Translations under genes and position numbers: made by a program
Assembly (NCBI GenBank): GCA_035535315.1
Contig: DATLQD010000074.1
Span: 1-64,000 of the forward strand
Reading direction: 5' to 3'
Source: DASQGA01 sp035535315
GTDB lineage: Bacteria; Actinomycetota; Thermoleophilia; Gaiellales; Gaiellaceae
Length of the DNA stretch: 64,000 nt
Notes under the pieces: generated by a model
The model's input: the letters and a program-made list of their open reading frames with translations, nothing else
The model's database searches: none
Told to the model about the DNA's origin: nothing
Shown here: piece by piece, positions 53,645 through 62,069 of the stretch
How positions within the stretch are numbered: position 1 is the first letter of the stretch
How the letters are laid out: every line of letters starts with the position of its first letter

Positions 53645-54946
53645 CTAGCGCTTCGCGGCCGGGCTGGCCGGGTCGAACTGGTCTTCCTCGGTCGAGCCCT
53701 TGAGCGCGAGTGTCGAGCTTGCGCCCGCAGAAGCCGCCTCGGAGACGCTGTCGAAGTACCCGGCGCCGACCTCCCGTTGGTGCCGTGTCGCCGTGTAGCC
53801 TTCGGATTCCAGCTCGAACTCCCGCTCCTGGAGCCTCACATAGGCGGTCATGCCCTCCTCGGCATAGCCACGCGCCAGCTCGAACATCGACTCGTTCAGC
53901 GCGTGGAAGCCCGCCAGGGTGATGAACTGGAACTTGTAGCCGAGCACTCCTAGGTCGTCCTGGAAGCTCGCGATCGCCTCGTCGTCCAGGGCCCGCCTCC
54001 AGTTGAACGACGGCGAGCAGTTGTAGGCCATGAGCTTGCCCGGAAACTCGGCGTGGACGGCCTCGGCGAAGGCGCGGGCCTCCTCGAGATCCGGCGTCGA
54101 GGTCTCAAACCAGAGGACGTCGGCATAGGGCGCATACGCCAGCGCGCGAGCGATCACCGGCTCGAGCCCCGGCTGCACGTGGAAGTAGCCCTCGGCGGTC
54201 CTCTCTCCGGTCACGAACTCGCGGTCGCGCTCGTCTACGTCGCTCGTGAGAAGGGTTGCGGAGAGCGCATCGGTCCGGGCCACCAGAACCGTCGGGACAC
54301 CCATGACGTCCGCCGCCAGCCGGGCGGCGTTCAACGTCCGCACGAACTGGCTTGTGGGGACGAGCACCTTGCCGCCCAGATGTCCGCACTTTTTCTCCGA
54401 CGCGAGCTGGTCCTCGAAATGCACGCCTGCGGCGCCCGCCTCGATCATCCCTTTCATGAGCTCGAACGCGTTCAGCGGCCCGCCGAACCCGGCCTCCGCG
54501 TCGGCAATGATCGGGGCGAGCCAGTACGTGTCGCTCTTGCCTTCGGCCCACTCGATCTGGTCGGCTCGCGTGAGCGCGTTGTTGAGGCGCCGGACTGCCG
54601 CGGGGACGCTGTTCGCCGGATATAGGCTCTGGTCGGGATAGACCTCGCCCGCGAGGTTCCCGTCGGCGGCAACCTGCCAGCCGGAGAGATAGATCGCCTC
54701 GAGCCCGGCCTTTACCATCTGGACGGCCTGGCCGCCCGAGATGGCTCCGAGCGCGCGCACGTATCCGTCTCCGCTCAGGAGCTCCCAGAGGCGCTTTGCG
54801 CCAAGCTCTGCCAGCGTGTGCTTGACGTGTACCGAGCCTCGAAGCCGGACGACGTCCTCCGCTCCGTACGCGCGCTCGATGCCCGCCCAGCGCTCCCCCT
54901 CCCACGCTCCTGCCAGCGTGTCGTCCTGCCCGTTTAACTGGCTCAT
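53645..54946 (-). CDS. aceA: Isocitrate lyase
   Basis: 433 residues. Cleaves isocitrate to glyoxylate and succinate in the glyoxylate bypass. The catalytic signature is KKCGHLGGKV (Cys near 191); WQVAADGNLAGEVYPDQSLYP, ADAEAGFGG (Mg site) and YNCSPSFNWRRAL are standard. An AGGGGGAG ribosome site precedes the ATG. No malate synthase is in the window. A LysR regulator gene lies upstream, divergently. Confidence 0.97.
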   Translation of the reverse strand: MSQLNGQDDTLAGAWEGERWAGIERAYGAEDVVRLRGSVHVKHTLAELGAKRLWELLSGDGYVRALGAISGGQAVQMVKAGLEAIYLSGWQVAADGNLAGEVYPDQSLYPANSVPAAVRRLNNALTRADQIEWAEGKSDTYWLAPIIADAEAGFGGPLNAFELMKGMIEAGAAGVHFEDQLASEKKCGHLGGKVLVPTSQFVRTLNAARLAADVMGVPTVLVARTDALSATLLTSDVDERDREFVTGERTAEGYFHVQPGLEPVIARALAYAPYADVLWFETSTPDLEEARAFAEAVHAEFPGKLMAYNCSPSFNWRRALDDEAIASFQDDLGVLGYKFQFITLAGFHALNESMFELARGYAEEGMTAYVRLQEREFELESEGYTATRHQREVGAGYFDSVSEAASAGASSTLALKGSTEEDQFDPASPAAKR

Positions 54947-54977
54947 ATTTCTCCCCCTAGTCCTGTTACGTACGACG

Positions 54978-54998
54978 GACGGCGCCTCAGGCGCCGTC
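54978..54998 (-). terminator. Perfect hairpin between the small Cys-rich ORF and aceA
   Basis: GACGGCGCC-TCA-GGCGCCGTC, two 9-base arms with a 3-base loop. It ends 31 bases before the aceA start. It could end the transcript of the upstream small ORF or act in the aceA leader. No T-run follows. Confidence 0.5.
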
Positions 54999-55027
54999 GG
55001 GCCCAGCTCGAGTCGAGCGGCGCCGGC

Positions 55028-55168
55028 CTAATCCGTATCGTGATCACGCTCGCACCATTCCGGACAGGTGCACTCCGCCACCTCGGCGGTGCAGAGTGTC
55101 GTAACCGGCCTAAGGCCGGGCACGACGGGCGCGTCTCTCTCGACGATCTCGTAACTCGAATGCAGCAT
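55028..55168 (-). CDS. 46-aa cysteine-rich protein with CPEWC motif
   Basis: MLHSSYEIVERDA at ATG 55168, ending CTCPEWCERDHDTD. A CxCPxWCxxDH motif suggests a tiny metal-binding or redox module; similar CPxWCxxDH tails occur in short actinobacterial proteins. TACACT lies six bases before the ATG, so the mRNA may be leaderless. It sits between the aceA and lysR genes. Coding is inferred from the motif and position only. Confidence 0.5.
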   Translation of the reverse strand: MLHSSYEIVERDAPVVPGLRPVTTLCTAEVAECTCPEWCERDHDTD

Positions 55169-55199
55169 CGTTCGAGTGTAGGCCCGAGTGCTCCATTCG

Positions 55200-55205
55200 T
55201 ATAAT
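55200..55205 (+). promoter_or_regulatory. Consensus -10 box of the LysR gene
   Basis: TATAAT on the plus strand, 37 bases before the GTG. Transcription would begin near 55212, just before the two palindromes. Confidence 0.55.
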
Positions 55206-55212
55206 CGTTTGC

Positions 55213-55241
55213 TTCGATCGAATGCATAGATATGATCTATG
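55213..55241. promoter_or_regulatory. Two palindromes before the LysR gene (autoregulatory site)
   Basis: TTCGATCGAA (55213-55222) is a perfect 10-bp palindrome. CATAGAT-ATG-ATCTATG (55225-55241) has 7-base arms and contains a T-N11-A LysR box. They lie between the expected transcription start and the GTG, so bound LysR protein would block its own gene. Confidence 0.55.
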
Positions 55242-55242
55242 A

Positions 55243-56163
55243 GTGCGTCTAGCGCAGATCGAAGGCTTCGTCGAGGTCGCACGGAGTCAGAAGCTCGGGC
55301 AGGCGGCGAGCGAGCTCTTCATCACGCAGCCGGCCTTGACGGCGCGCATCCAACGTCTCGAACAGGAGCTCGGGGTACCACTCTTCGTCCGCACTCCGAC
55401 CGGCATGCGCCTCACCGACCCGGGGCGAACGTTTCTCCCGTGGGCCGTGCGCGCACTCGACGCCGTCGACGAGGGTCGCCGGCATGTGGAGGAGCTCGCC
55501 CGCGGCGGCGCGGGAGAGCTTGCGATCGGGGCAGCGCCGGCTGTCAGCACCTACGTCCTCCCCGCGCTCCTGAAGAGCTTCTCGGACGACCTGCCGAATG
55601 TGAGCCTCGTCGTGCGCACCGGCCACTCGGAAGAAATCCTCGACATGGTCTTGCGAGGCGAGGTCGAGCTCGGCCTCGTACGCGCGCTTCTCCATCCGCA
55701 GATCCAAAGCATGCCGTTCTACGAGGAGACGCTCGTCCTGGTCACCGACCCTTCGCATCCGTTCGCCGCACGCACGCGCATCTCGATCGTGGAGATCGCC
55801 GAGGCGCAGCTCATCCTGTTCGACCGCACCTCGAGCTACCACGGGCTTACGAGCTCGTTCTTCCGTGAGGCGGGAGTGACACCGCGCGGCGTCATGGAGC
55901 TCGACAACATCGACGCCGCGAAAAAGATGGTGCAGCAGGGGCTCGGCGTCGCCCTCCTCCCTCAGACGGCGGTCGCGGGGGAGCTCGCCGACGGCAGCCT
56001 CGTGGCCGTTCGGATCGCTAATGTCGAGCCCGCCCGCCGCCAGATCGTGGCGGTGCGGCGAAAGGACGACGGCGAGCCGACCGGGCTCGTGGCGGCGTTC
56101 ATGCAGAAGCTCTCGGGCGCCGAAGTCGGTCGCTCTCGCGGCCGCAGGCCGCGTCGCCGCTAA
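55243..56163 (+). CDS. LysR-family transcriptional regulator
   Basis: 306 residues. Helix-turn-helix region IEGFVEVARSQKLGQAASEL, then ITQPALTARIQRLEQELGVP, followed by the two-lobed effector-binding domain (about 90-295). A basic tail GRSRGRRPRRR is unusual. It is divergent from the 46-aa ORF and aceA, which are likely targets. The GTG start sits just behind the palindromes. The effector is unknown. Confidence 0.92.
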   Translation: MRLAQIEGFVEVARSQKLGQAASELFITQPALTARIQRLEQELGVPLFVRTPTGMRLTDPGRTFLPWAVRALDAVDEGRRHVEELARGGAGELAIGAAPAVSTYVLPALLKSFSDDLPNVSLVVRTGHSEEILDMVLRGEVELGLVRALLHPQIQSMPFYEETLVLVTDPSHPFAARTRISIVEIAEAQLILFDRTSSYHGLTSSFFREAGVTPRGVMELDNIDAAKKMVQQGLGVALLPQTAVAGELADGSLVAVRIANVEPARRQIVAVRRKDDGEPTGLVAAFMQKLSGAEVGRSRGRRPRRR

Positions 56164-58622
56164 CCGACGACGAGGTTCACGAGCTTCCCGGGCACGATGA
56201 TCCGCTTGCGGATCTCTTTGCCGTCGAGGTGAGCCCGAACCTTGGGCAGCTCGGTGGCGCGCGCGACGAGCTCGTCCTCCGAAAGACCGGCGGGGACCTC
56301 GACCTTGTCGCGCACCTTGCCGTTCACCTGCACGACCAGCGTGAACGTGTCGCGTTCGAGCATCGCCGGATCCGGCTCCGGCCACGTCTCCTCCCAGAGC
56401 CGCTCGTGACCCAGCCGCTCCCAGAGCTCTTCCGCGACGTGCGGCGCGTACGGCTGGACGAGCGAGACGATCGTCTGCGTGGCAAAGCGAACGGCGGCCG
56501 CCTGGTCCGGGTCGTCCTTCGCGTGCTGGGCCTGGTTCAGAAGCTCCATCAGCGCAGCCACCGGCGTGTTGAACTGGAAGCGCCGCTCGATGTCGTCGGT
56601 GACCCTCTGGATGGTGGCGTGCGTGCTGCGAACGAGCGGGCCGTCGCCGGGCGCGCCAGTGTCGCCGCGCTCGGCTACCTCGAGCGCCAGCCGCCACAGC
56701 CGCGCCAGGAAGCGGGAGGTGCCTTCGATGCCGGTGTCCTGCCACTCCTTGTCCTCGTCGGCAGGCGCCATGAACAGGATGTAGAGCCGCGTGGCGTCGG
56801 CTCCGTAGTGCGAGATCATCTCGTCGGGGGGAACCACGTTCCCCTTCGACTTGGCCATCTTGGCGCCGTGGCGATAGATCATCCCCTGGTTGAACAGGCG
56901 GGCGAAAGGCTCCCGGAAGTCGACCAGACCCATCTCCTGCATGACCTTCGTGAAGAAGCGGGCGTAGAGCAGGTGGAGGATCGCGTGCTCGATCCCGCCG
57001 ATGTACTGGTTGACGGGCAGCCAGTAGTTCGCGATCTCGGTCGAGAAGGGCGCTTCGTCGTTGTCCGGGTCCGTGTAGCGGAGGAAGTACCAGGAGGAGT
57101 CGACGAAGGTGTCCATCGTGTCGGTCTCGCGCCGCGCCGGACCACCGCAGGACGGGCAGGTCGTCCGAACCCAGTCCTCGGCGGCCGCGAGCGGCGAGCG
57201 CCCCTTCGGGAGGTAGTCGTCGACCTCCGGCAGGAGCACAGGCAGGTCCTCGTCCGGGACCGGGACGATGCCGCAGTCATTCTCGCAGTAGACGACCGGA
57301 ATGGGCGCACCCCAGTAGCGCTGGCGAGAGAGGAGCCAGTCGCGGAGCCGGTAGCCGACCGCAGGGCGGCCCAGGTGGTTGGCCTCGAGCCACTCGATGA
57401 TCGCCTTCTTCGCTTCCGGACTCGTCATCGCCGTGAACGGGCCCGAGTCGACGAGCCGCTCGCCCTCGGTGTGCTCAACGAACGCGCCCTCCTCGGCCGG
57501 CTCGCCTTCCGCCGGTGCAACCACCGTGCGAATCGGGAGCCCGAACTTCTGCGCGAACGCGTAGTCGCGCTCGTCATGGGCCGGGACAGCCATGATCGCG
57601 CCCGTCCCGTAGTCCATGAGGACGTAGTCCGCGACCCACACCGGAATCTGCTCGCCGTTCACCGGGTTCGTCACATAGCGGCCGGTGAAGACACCCGTCT
57701 TCTCGCGGTCAGGGTCTGCCCGCTCGACCGCCGAGCGAGCGGCTGTATGGCGCACGTAGTCGAAGACGGCCTCCTCGTACTCGGTGCCCTCGACCAGCCG
57801 GGGCACGAGGGGGTGCTCGGGTGCGAGCACGAAGAACGTGGAACCGAAGAGCGTGTCCGGCCGCGTCGTGAAGACCGGCAGGTCGATGTCGAGCTCCTCG
57901 ATCCGGAAGATGGCCTCGGCGCCCTCGGAGCGGCCGATCCAGTTTCGCTGCATCGTGAGGACGCGCTCAGGCCAGGACTCGAGCAGATCCATCTCGTCGA
58001 GAAGGGCGTCCGCGTATGCCGTGATGCGGAAGAACCACTGCTCGAGGCTCTTCGCCTCCACCTCCGCCCCACACCGCTCGCAGCGGCCGTCGATCACCTG
58101 CTCGTTCGCGAGCACGGTCTGGTCGTTCGGGCACCACTTGACCAGCGCCTCCTTGCGATACGCGAGCTCGCGCTCCAGGAAGCGCAGGAAGAGCCACTGC
58201 GTCCAGCGGTAGTAGCGCGGATCGGCCGTCGAGACTTCGCGGGACCAGTCGACCGCCCACCCCATGCGCTTCATCTGCTCGCGGATCGCAGCGATGTTCC
58301 GCTCGGTGATCAGTCGCGGGTGCCCGCCCTCACGGATCGCCGCGTTCTCCGCAGGCAGGCCGAAGGCGTCGTAGCCCATCGGCCGCAGCACGTTGAAGCC
58401 GCGGCGACGGCGTACGTGCGTCACCACGTCGCCGAGGGTGTAGTTCAGGACATGACCCATATGCAGCTCGCCCGAGGGGTAGGGCAGCATCTCGAGGACG
58501 TACGACTTGTCCGCGTCTTCGGGCTTTATCGGCAGGGTCGGATTCGGGACCAGAAACGCCTGCTCCCGCTCCCAGACCTCTTGCCATTTCTGCTCGACCT
58601 GCTCCGGCTCGTACCGCTCCAT
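56160..58622 (-). CDS. leuS: Leucyl-tRNA synthetase
   Basis: 820 residues from ATG 58622 (a GTG three bases upstream is possible). Class I synthetase with YPSGELHMGHVLNYT (HIGH motif near 55), a zinc-like CERCG insert, the CP1 editing domain (about 220-420) and KMAKSKGNVV (KMSKS near 580), then anticodon-binding and C-terminal domains. AGGAG precedes the ATG by 4 bases. The leader contains an intrinsic-terminator hairpin only 28 bases upstream (see 58650-58672), so leuS is probably attenuated. Confidence 0.97.
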   Translation of the reverse strand: MERYEPEQVEQKWQEVWEREQAFLVPNPTLPIKPEDADKSYVLEMLPYPSGELHMGHVLNYTLGDVVTHVRRRRGFNVLRPMGYDAFGLPAENAAIREGGHPRLITERNIAAIREQMKRMGWAVDWSREVSTADPRYYRWTQWLFLRFLERELAYRKEALVKWCPNDQTVLANEQVIDGRCERCGAEVEAKSLEQWFFRITAYADALLDEMDLLESWPERVLTMQRNWIGRSEGAEAIFRIEELDIDLPVFTTRPDTLFGSTFFVLAPEHPLVPRLVEGTEYEEAVFDYVRHTAARSAVERADPDREKTGVFTGRYVTNPVNGEQIPVWVADYVLMDYGTGAIMAVPAHDERDYAFAQKFGLPIRTVVAPAEGEPAEEGAFVEHTEGERLVDSGPFTAMTSPEAKKAIIEWLEANHLGRPAVGYRLRDWLLSRQRYWGAPIPVVYCENDCGIVPVPDEDLPVLLPEVDDYLPKGRSPLAAAEDWVRTTCPSCGGPARRETDTMDTFVDSSWYFLRYTDPDNDEAPFSTEIANYWLPVNQYIGGIEHAILHLLYARFFTKVMQEMGLVDFREPFARLFNQGMIYRHGAKMAKSKGNVVPPDEMISHYGADATRLYILFMAPADEDKEWQDTGIEGTSRFLARLWRLALEVAERGDTGAPGDGPLVRSTHATIQRVTDDIERRFQFNTPVAALMELLNQAQHAKDDPDQAAAVRFATQTIVSLVQPYAPHVAEELWERLGHERLWEETWPEPDPAMLERDTFTLVVQVNGKVRDKVEVPAGLSEDELVARATELPKVRAHLDGKEIRKRIIVPGKLVNLVVG

Positions 58623-58649
58623 CACGCTCCTAGAAAAGCTCCTAAAACG

Positions 58650-58672
58650 AAAAAGCCTCTCGTGCGAGAGGC
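58650..58672 (-). terminator. Intrinsic terminator hairpin in the leuS leader (attenuator)
   Basis: On the minus strand GCCTCTC-GCAC-GAGAGGC is followed by TTTTT (58650-58654), and the leuS start lies 27 bases further. There is too little room for a promoter after it, so read-through must be regulated or partial. A second stem-loop lies just upstream (58675-58711), and a third, CCGGT/ACCGG, before that. Confidence 0.75.
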
Positions 58673-58702
58673 CAGGGGAACACGTACGGGCGCTGTCGCC
58701 CG

Positions 58703-58738
58703 CTAGTCCCCGGTTGGATTGCTAAGTCCACGAATCAC
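58703..58738 (-). other. Possible 11-codon leader ORF in the leuS leader
   Basis: GTG 58738 to TAG 58703, encoding a peptide with one Leu (CTT). It overlaps the leader hairpins. A single Leu codon is weak evidence for classic attenuation, so I list it as possible only. Confidence 0.25.
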
Positions 58739-58763
58739 CGGTTCAACTTTACCGGATCGGCTC

Positions 58764-58934
58764 TCACGGCTCGCGAGCGGGATCCGGGAAGCCGTGACCA
58801 GGCGGCCGCTCCCGCTCGAGCTCCTGCTCCTCTTCGACCTTCGGGCCCGGGATGCCGGGGTCCTGGGGCAGATCGGGGTCGGTCGGGTCGTCCTCCCCCG
58901 GAGGCCGTGTCTGCTTCTCGGGACCCTCGGCCAT
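58764..58934 (-). CDS. 56-aa acidic, proline-rich protein, unknown function
   Basis: ATG 58934 to TGA 58764: MAEGPEKQTRPPGEDDPTDP, then a Glu-rich stretch KVEEEQELERERPPGHG. Rich in Pro, Glu and Asp and probably disordered. The even, non-random composition and third-base GC make it more protein-like than the two longer overlapping frames. It precedes leuS on the same strand and might share its transcript. Function unknown. Confidence 0.5.
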   Translation of the reverse strand: MAEGPEKQTRPPGEDDPTDPDLPQDPGIPGPKVEEEQELERERPPGHGFPDPAREP

Positions 58935-58983
58935 GCGAGCCACCTACCCACTTGCCGGTTGGCGGAACCCCGGAAGCAAACGC

Positions 58984-59013
58984 TTGACCAGGCGCCCGCG
59001 AGCCTCCTAGGCT
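58984..59013 (+). promoter_or_regulatory. Sigma-70-type promoter of the flavin oxidoreductase gene
   Basis: TTGACC (58984-58989), an 18-base spacer and TAGGCT (59008-59013), giving a leader of about 40 bases that contains GGGAGGAG before the ATG at 59060. Confidence 0.55.
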
Positions 59014-59059
59014 GGCGCCGAAGCGACGTTCGGCAAATTCACACGAGTCGGGAGGAGCG

Positions 59060-61087
59060 ATGACGGCGTACCCCCGCCTGTTCTCCGAGTGGCAGATCGG
59101 CAAGACGACGATCAAGAACCGGGTCGTCTTTCCGCCGACCTGTCCCAGCTGGGTCTCGGACCCCTGGAACGGCCTGTTCACGGATATGGCGACCGCCTAC
59201 TACGCCGAGCGTGCCAAAGGCGGCGTCGGTCTCATCATCATCGGCGCCACGCACGTCCACCCGAGCTCGATCATGGCACCGCTGCTCATGCCGCAGCTCT
59301 TCGACGATCGACAGATCGAGCCACTGTCCAAGATCGCCGACGTCTGCCACGAGCACGGCTGCAAGCTCGCGATCCAGCTTTGGCACTCCGGGGTCCGCGG
59401 CTTCCCCACATTCAAGCAGGAGCCTTCCTACGACCCTGACGCTACGTGGTACACCGTCTCCCCAAGCCAGGTCCCGCTGGGAGAGTTTCCTGCCGGATCG
59501 ATTCCGAAGGAGCTGGACGAAGAAGAGATCGAAGAGATCCTCACCGCCTACGGCACCGCGGCGGCCCGGGCCGAAGCGGCAGGCTTGGACGGCGTCGAGT
59601 TCCACCTGAGCCACGGCTACCTGCCGTGGCAGTTCCTTTCCCCCCTCTATAACAAGCGCACCGACCGGTGGGGCGGCTCGTACGAGAACCGGCTGCGCTT
59701 CCCCGTCGAGGCGTTGAAGCGAATGCGCCAGGCGGTTTCTGAGGACGTGTTCGTCGGCTACAGGATCAACTCGACGTCGTTCTGGCCGGGCGATCTCGAA
59801 CTCGACGACGTCAAGCAGATCGTCCAGGACCTCGAACAACAAACTCAGGTCGACTACGTCAACGTGTCCGCGGGCGTCCACCACGCCTTCATCCACACGC
59901 CGATGGAATTCGAGCCGGGCTGGGAGCGCGGGTACGCCCGCGGCATCAAGGACGTCTCGTCGAAGCCCGTCCTCCTGGTGGGAAGGATTACGACGCCCGA
60001 CGTGGCCGAGATGCTGCTCGAGAGCGGGGATGCCGACGCCATCTGCCTGGCGCGGCAGCTCTTCGCCGACGCCGACTGGGCGCGCAAGGCGGAGGAAGGG
60101 CGCGAGGAGGACATCCGGAGGTGCGTCGCGGCCAACTTCTGCTGGAAGAGCGTCAGTCGCGGCGCCCGCGTCCAGTGCGTCTACAACCCGGAGGTCGGGC
60201 GGGAAGCGACCTGGGGAAGCGGGACGCTGACGCCCGTCTCGACGCCGAAGAAGGTCCTCGTGATCGGAGGCGGGCCGGCAGGGCTCGAGTTCGCGCGCGT
60301 GAGCGCGGCGCGAGGCCACGACGTCGTCGTGCTCGAACGGGAGGCTGAGCTGGGCGGGCACGTGCGCCTCCAGTCGCTCCTCCCGAGCCGGGACGAGTTC
60401 GGCCGAATCGCCACCTGGCTCGAGACGCAAGCGCGGAAGAACGGTGCCGAGATCCGGACGTCCTCCCCGGTCACCGCCGAGAACCTGGGAGAGGTCCTTG
60501 CCGCGGAAGCGCCGGATCACGTAGTCGTCGCGACGGGCTCGAAGTATCGAACCGACGGCTTTCAAGGCTGGACGGCGGACCCGCTGCCCGGCCACGAGAG
60601 CGGCAGGTGCATCAGCTGGGAAGACGTGGTCACGGGGAAGGAGCACCCCTCCGGGCACGTCGTCGTCCTCGACGACGACTGTGGCGTGATCGCCCCACTC
60701 TGCGCGGTGGGCCTGGCGGAGAACGGCACCGACTCGGTGAAGATCGTCACGCGCTGGCCGATGATCGGTCTCGACACGATCCTCGACGTCTACCTCGATT
60801 GGATCTTGCCCAAGGTCTACAAGGCCGGCGTCGAGATGGTCACCAGCCACTTCGTCAAGTCGATCGAAGACGGCCGGGTGACGCTCTACAACGTGCACGA
60901 CGAGGAGTCAGAGCTCGTGCTCGATGCGGACTGGCTGATCATGGTGACGGCGAGAACGTCGGAGAACCAGCTCTATGCGCTCGTGAAGGACCAGGGCCTG
61001 AGCGTCGAGATGGTCGGCGACGCGACCGCCCCCCGAGGCACGTACGAGGCCGTCTACGAAGGTCATCGCCAGGCGAGAAAGGTCTGA
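59060..61087 (+). CDS. NADH:flavin oxidoreductase / FAD-NAD fusion (2,4-dienoyl-CoA reductase or TMADH type)
   Basis: 675 residues. The N-terminal Old-Yellow-Enzyme barrel binds FMN (KNRVVFPPTC at start, HLSHGYLPWQFLSPLYNKRT near 190). A short cysteine region (about 355-380) would carry the Fe-S cluster. Then a C-terminal FAD/NAD Rossmann domain begins KKVLVIGGGPAGLEFARV. Of the usual four cluster cysteines one is missing (see findings). Substrate unknown. The stop shares one base with the next ATG (TGATG), coupling it to an FAA hydrolase-like enzyme. Confidence 0.9.
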   Translation: MTAYPRLFSEWQIGKTTIKNRVVFPPTCPSWVSDPWNGLFTDMATAYYAERAKGGVGLIIIGATHVHPSSIMAPLLMPQLFDDRQIEPLSKIADVCHEHGCKLAIQLWHSGVRGFPTFKQEPSYDPDATWYTVSPSQVPLGEFPAGSIPKELDEEEIEEILTAYGTAAARAEAAGLDGVEFHLSHGYLPWQFLSPLYNKRTDRWGGSYENRLRFPVEALKRMRQAVSEDVFVGYRINSTSFWPGDLELDDVKQIVQDLEQQTQVDYVNVSAGVHHAFIHTPMEFEPGWERGYARGIKDVSSKPVLLVGRITTPDVAEMLLESGDADAICLARQLFADADWARKAEEGREEDIRRCVAANFCWKSVSRGARVQCVYNPEVGREATWGSGTLTPVSTPKKVLVIGGGPAGLEFARVSAARGHDVVVLEREAELGGHVRLQSLLPSRDEFGRIATWLETQARKNGAEIRTSSPVTAENLGEVLAAEAPDHVVVATGSKYRTDGFQGWTADPLPGHESGRCISWEDVVTGKEHPSGHVVVLDDDCGVIAPLCAVGLAENGTDSVKIVTRWPMIGLDTILDVYLDWILPKVYKAGVEMVTSHFVKSIEDGRVTLYNVHDEESELVLDADWLIMVTARTSENQLYALVKDQGLSVEMVGDATAPRGTYEAVYEGHRQARKV

Positions 61088-61965
61088 TGCGCCTCGCCAG
61101 CGTGGTTGTGGGCGGCGAGCGGTGGGCCGCGGTCGTCGAGGGCGACCGTGCGTTCGTGACGGAGGTCCCCGGGCTCGATGCTGCTCTCGCGGCGTCGATC
61201 GACCTCATGAGCGCGCCCGGAGAATGGCGCCGGTTAGCCGACCTCCAGCTCGACGCACCGCTCCGCCCCCCGGTCGTCTTCTGCGCTGGTCAGAACTACC
61301 GCGATCACCTCGCCGAGAAGGCGCCGGTCGAGGTTGACGAGCCTGAGTTCTTCCTCAAGGCGGGTCAAACGATCGCCGCCCCTGACGATCCAGTCCTGAT
61401 CGAACGCGACGTGACCGAGAAGCTCGACTACGAGACCGAGCTCGGGGTCGTGATCGGCCGCAGGGGCCGACGAGTGAATCCGAGCAACGCGCTCGAGCAC
61501 GTGTTCGGCTACGTCGTGCTGAACGATCTGACTGCCCGCGACCGGCAAGTGAAGTTCTCCGCAGATGGTCACACGACCTTGTCGCTCGGAACAAGCAAGA
61601 ACTTCGACGGCTCAACTCGCCTCGCGCCCTGGGTGACGACGGCGGACGAGGTTGGAGACCCGCGGGATCTCGCTCTCACGACGCGGGTGAGCGGGGAGCT
61701 CCGGCAGTCGAACACGACCGCGAACATGCTCTTCGACGTCGCTTCGCTGATCTCGTTCGTCTCGCGACTTCTGACGTTGCGTCCAGGCGTGGTGCTTGCG
61801 ACCGGAACCCCAGGAGGCACCGGCTGGGGACAGGACCCCGAGCTGGGCGGAACGGGAGTGACGCCGGAAGGCTGCGAGCCGGCTCGCTATCTCGAGCCGG
61901 GCGACACCGTCGAAAGCGAGATCGAACGAGTCGGTCGGCTGACCTTAGAAGTCGTCGAGTAAGAA
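61087..61965 (+). CDS. Fumarylacetoacetate-hydrolase-family protein
   Basis: 292 residues, ATG overlapping the previous stop (TGATG). FCAGQNYRDHLAEK, PEFFLKAGQTIA, LDYETELGVVIGRRGR (metal-binding Glu), GYVVLNDLTARDRQ and ATGTPGGTGWG match FAH-family hydrolases/decarboxylases. Such enzymes act on acylpyruvates or 2-hydroxyhepta-dienoates. Coupled with an ene-reductase/dehydrogenase it suggests a catabolic pair for a ring-cleavage or other acyl-chain product. The substrate is not deducible. Confidence 0.9.
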
Positions 61966-62021
61966 CGTCGCCGCGCCGGGCTTGGCCCGGTGCGGCTCGT
62001 TGATAACCGAGGTACGGAGAT

Positions 62022-62065
62022 CCGAACGAAGTCGTCATGCCCGCGAAGCGGCGGACTTCGTTCGG
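62022..62065. repeat. Large inverted repeat (12-bp arms) between FAA gene and tRNA-Ala
   Basis: CCGAACGAAGTC (62022-62033) pairs with GACTTCGTTCGG (62054-62065) around 20 bases that contain a smaller hairpin (CCGC-GAA-GCGG). It lies 57 bases after the hydrolase stop and 5 bases beyond the tRNA 3' end. Bidirectional terminator is the likeliest role; no T-run is present. Confidence 0.55.
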
Positions 62066-62069
62066 GGGA

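Noticed and set aside
56229..58706. 825-codon open frame opposite leuS
   Set aside because: Same third-base GC shadow effect; LeuS motifs are all on the minus strand.
58623..58763. Classical leucine T-box riboswitch
   Set aside because: No T-box core or UGGN bulge complementary to tRNA-Leu, and the leader is too short; kept only as an unclassified attenuator.
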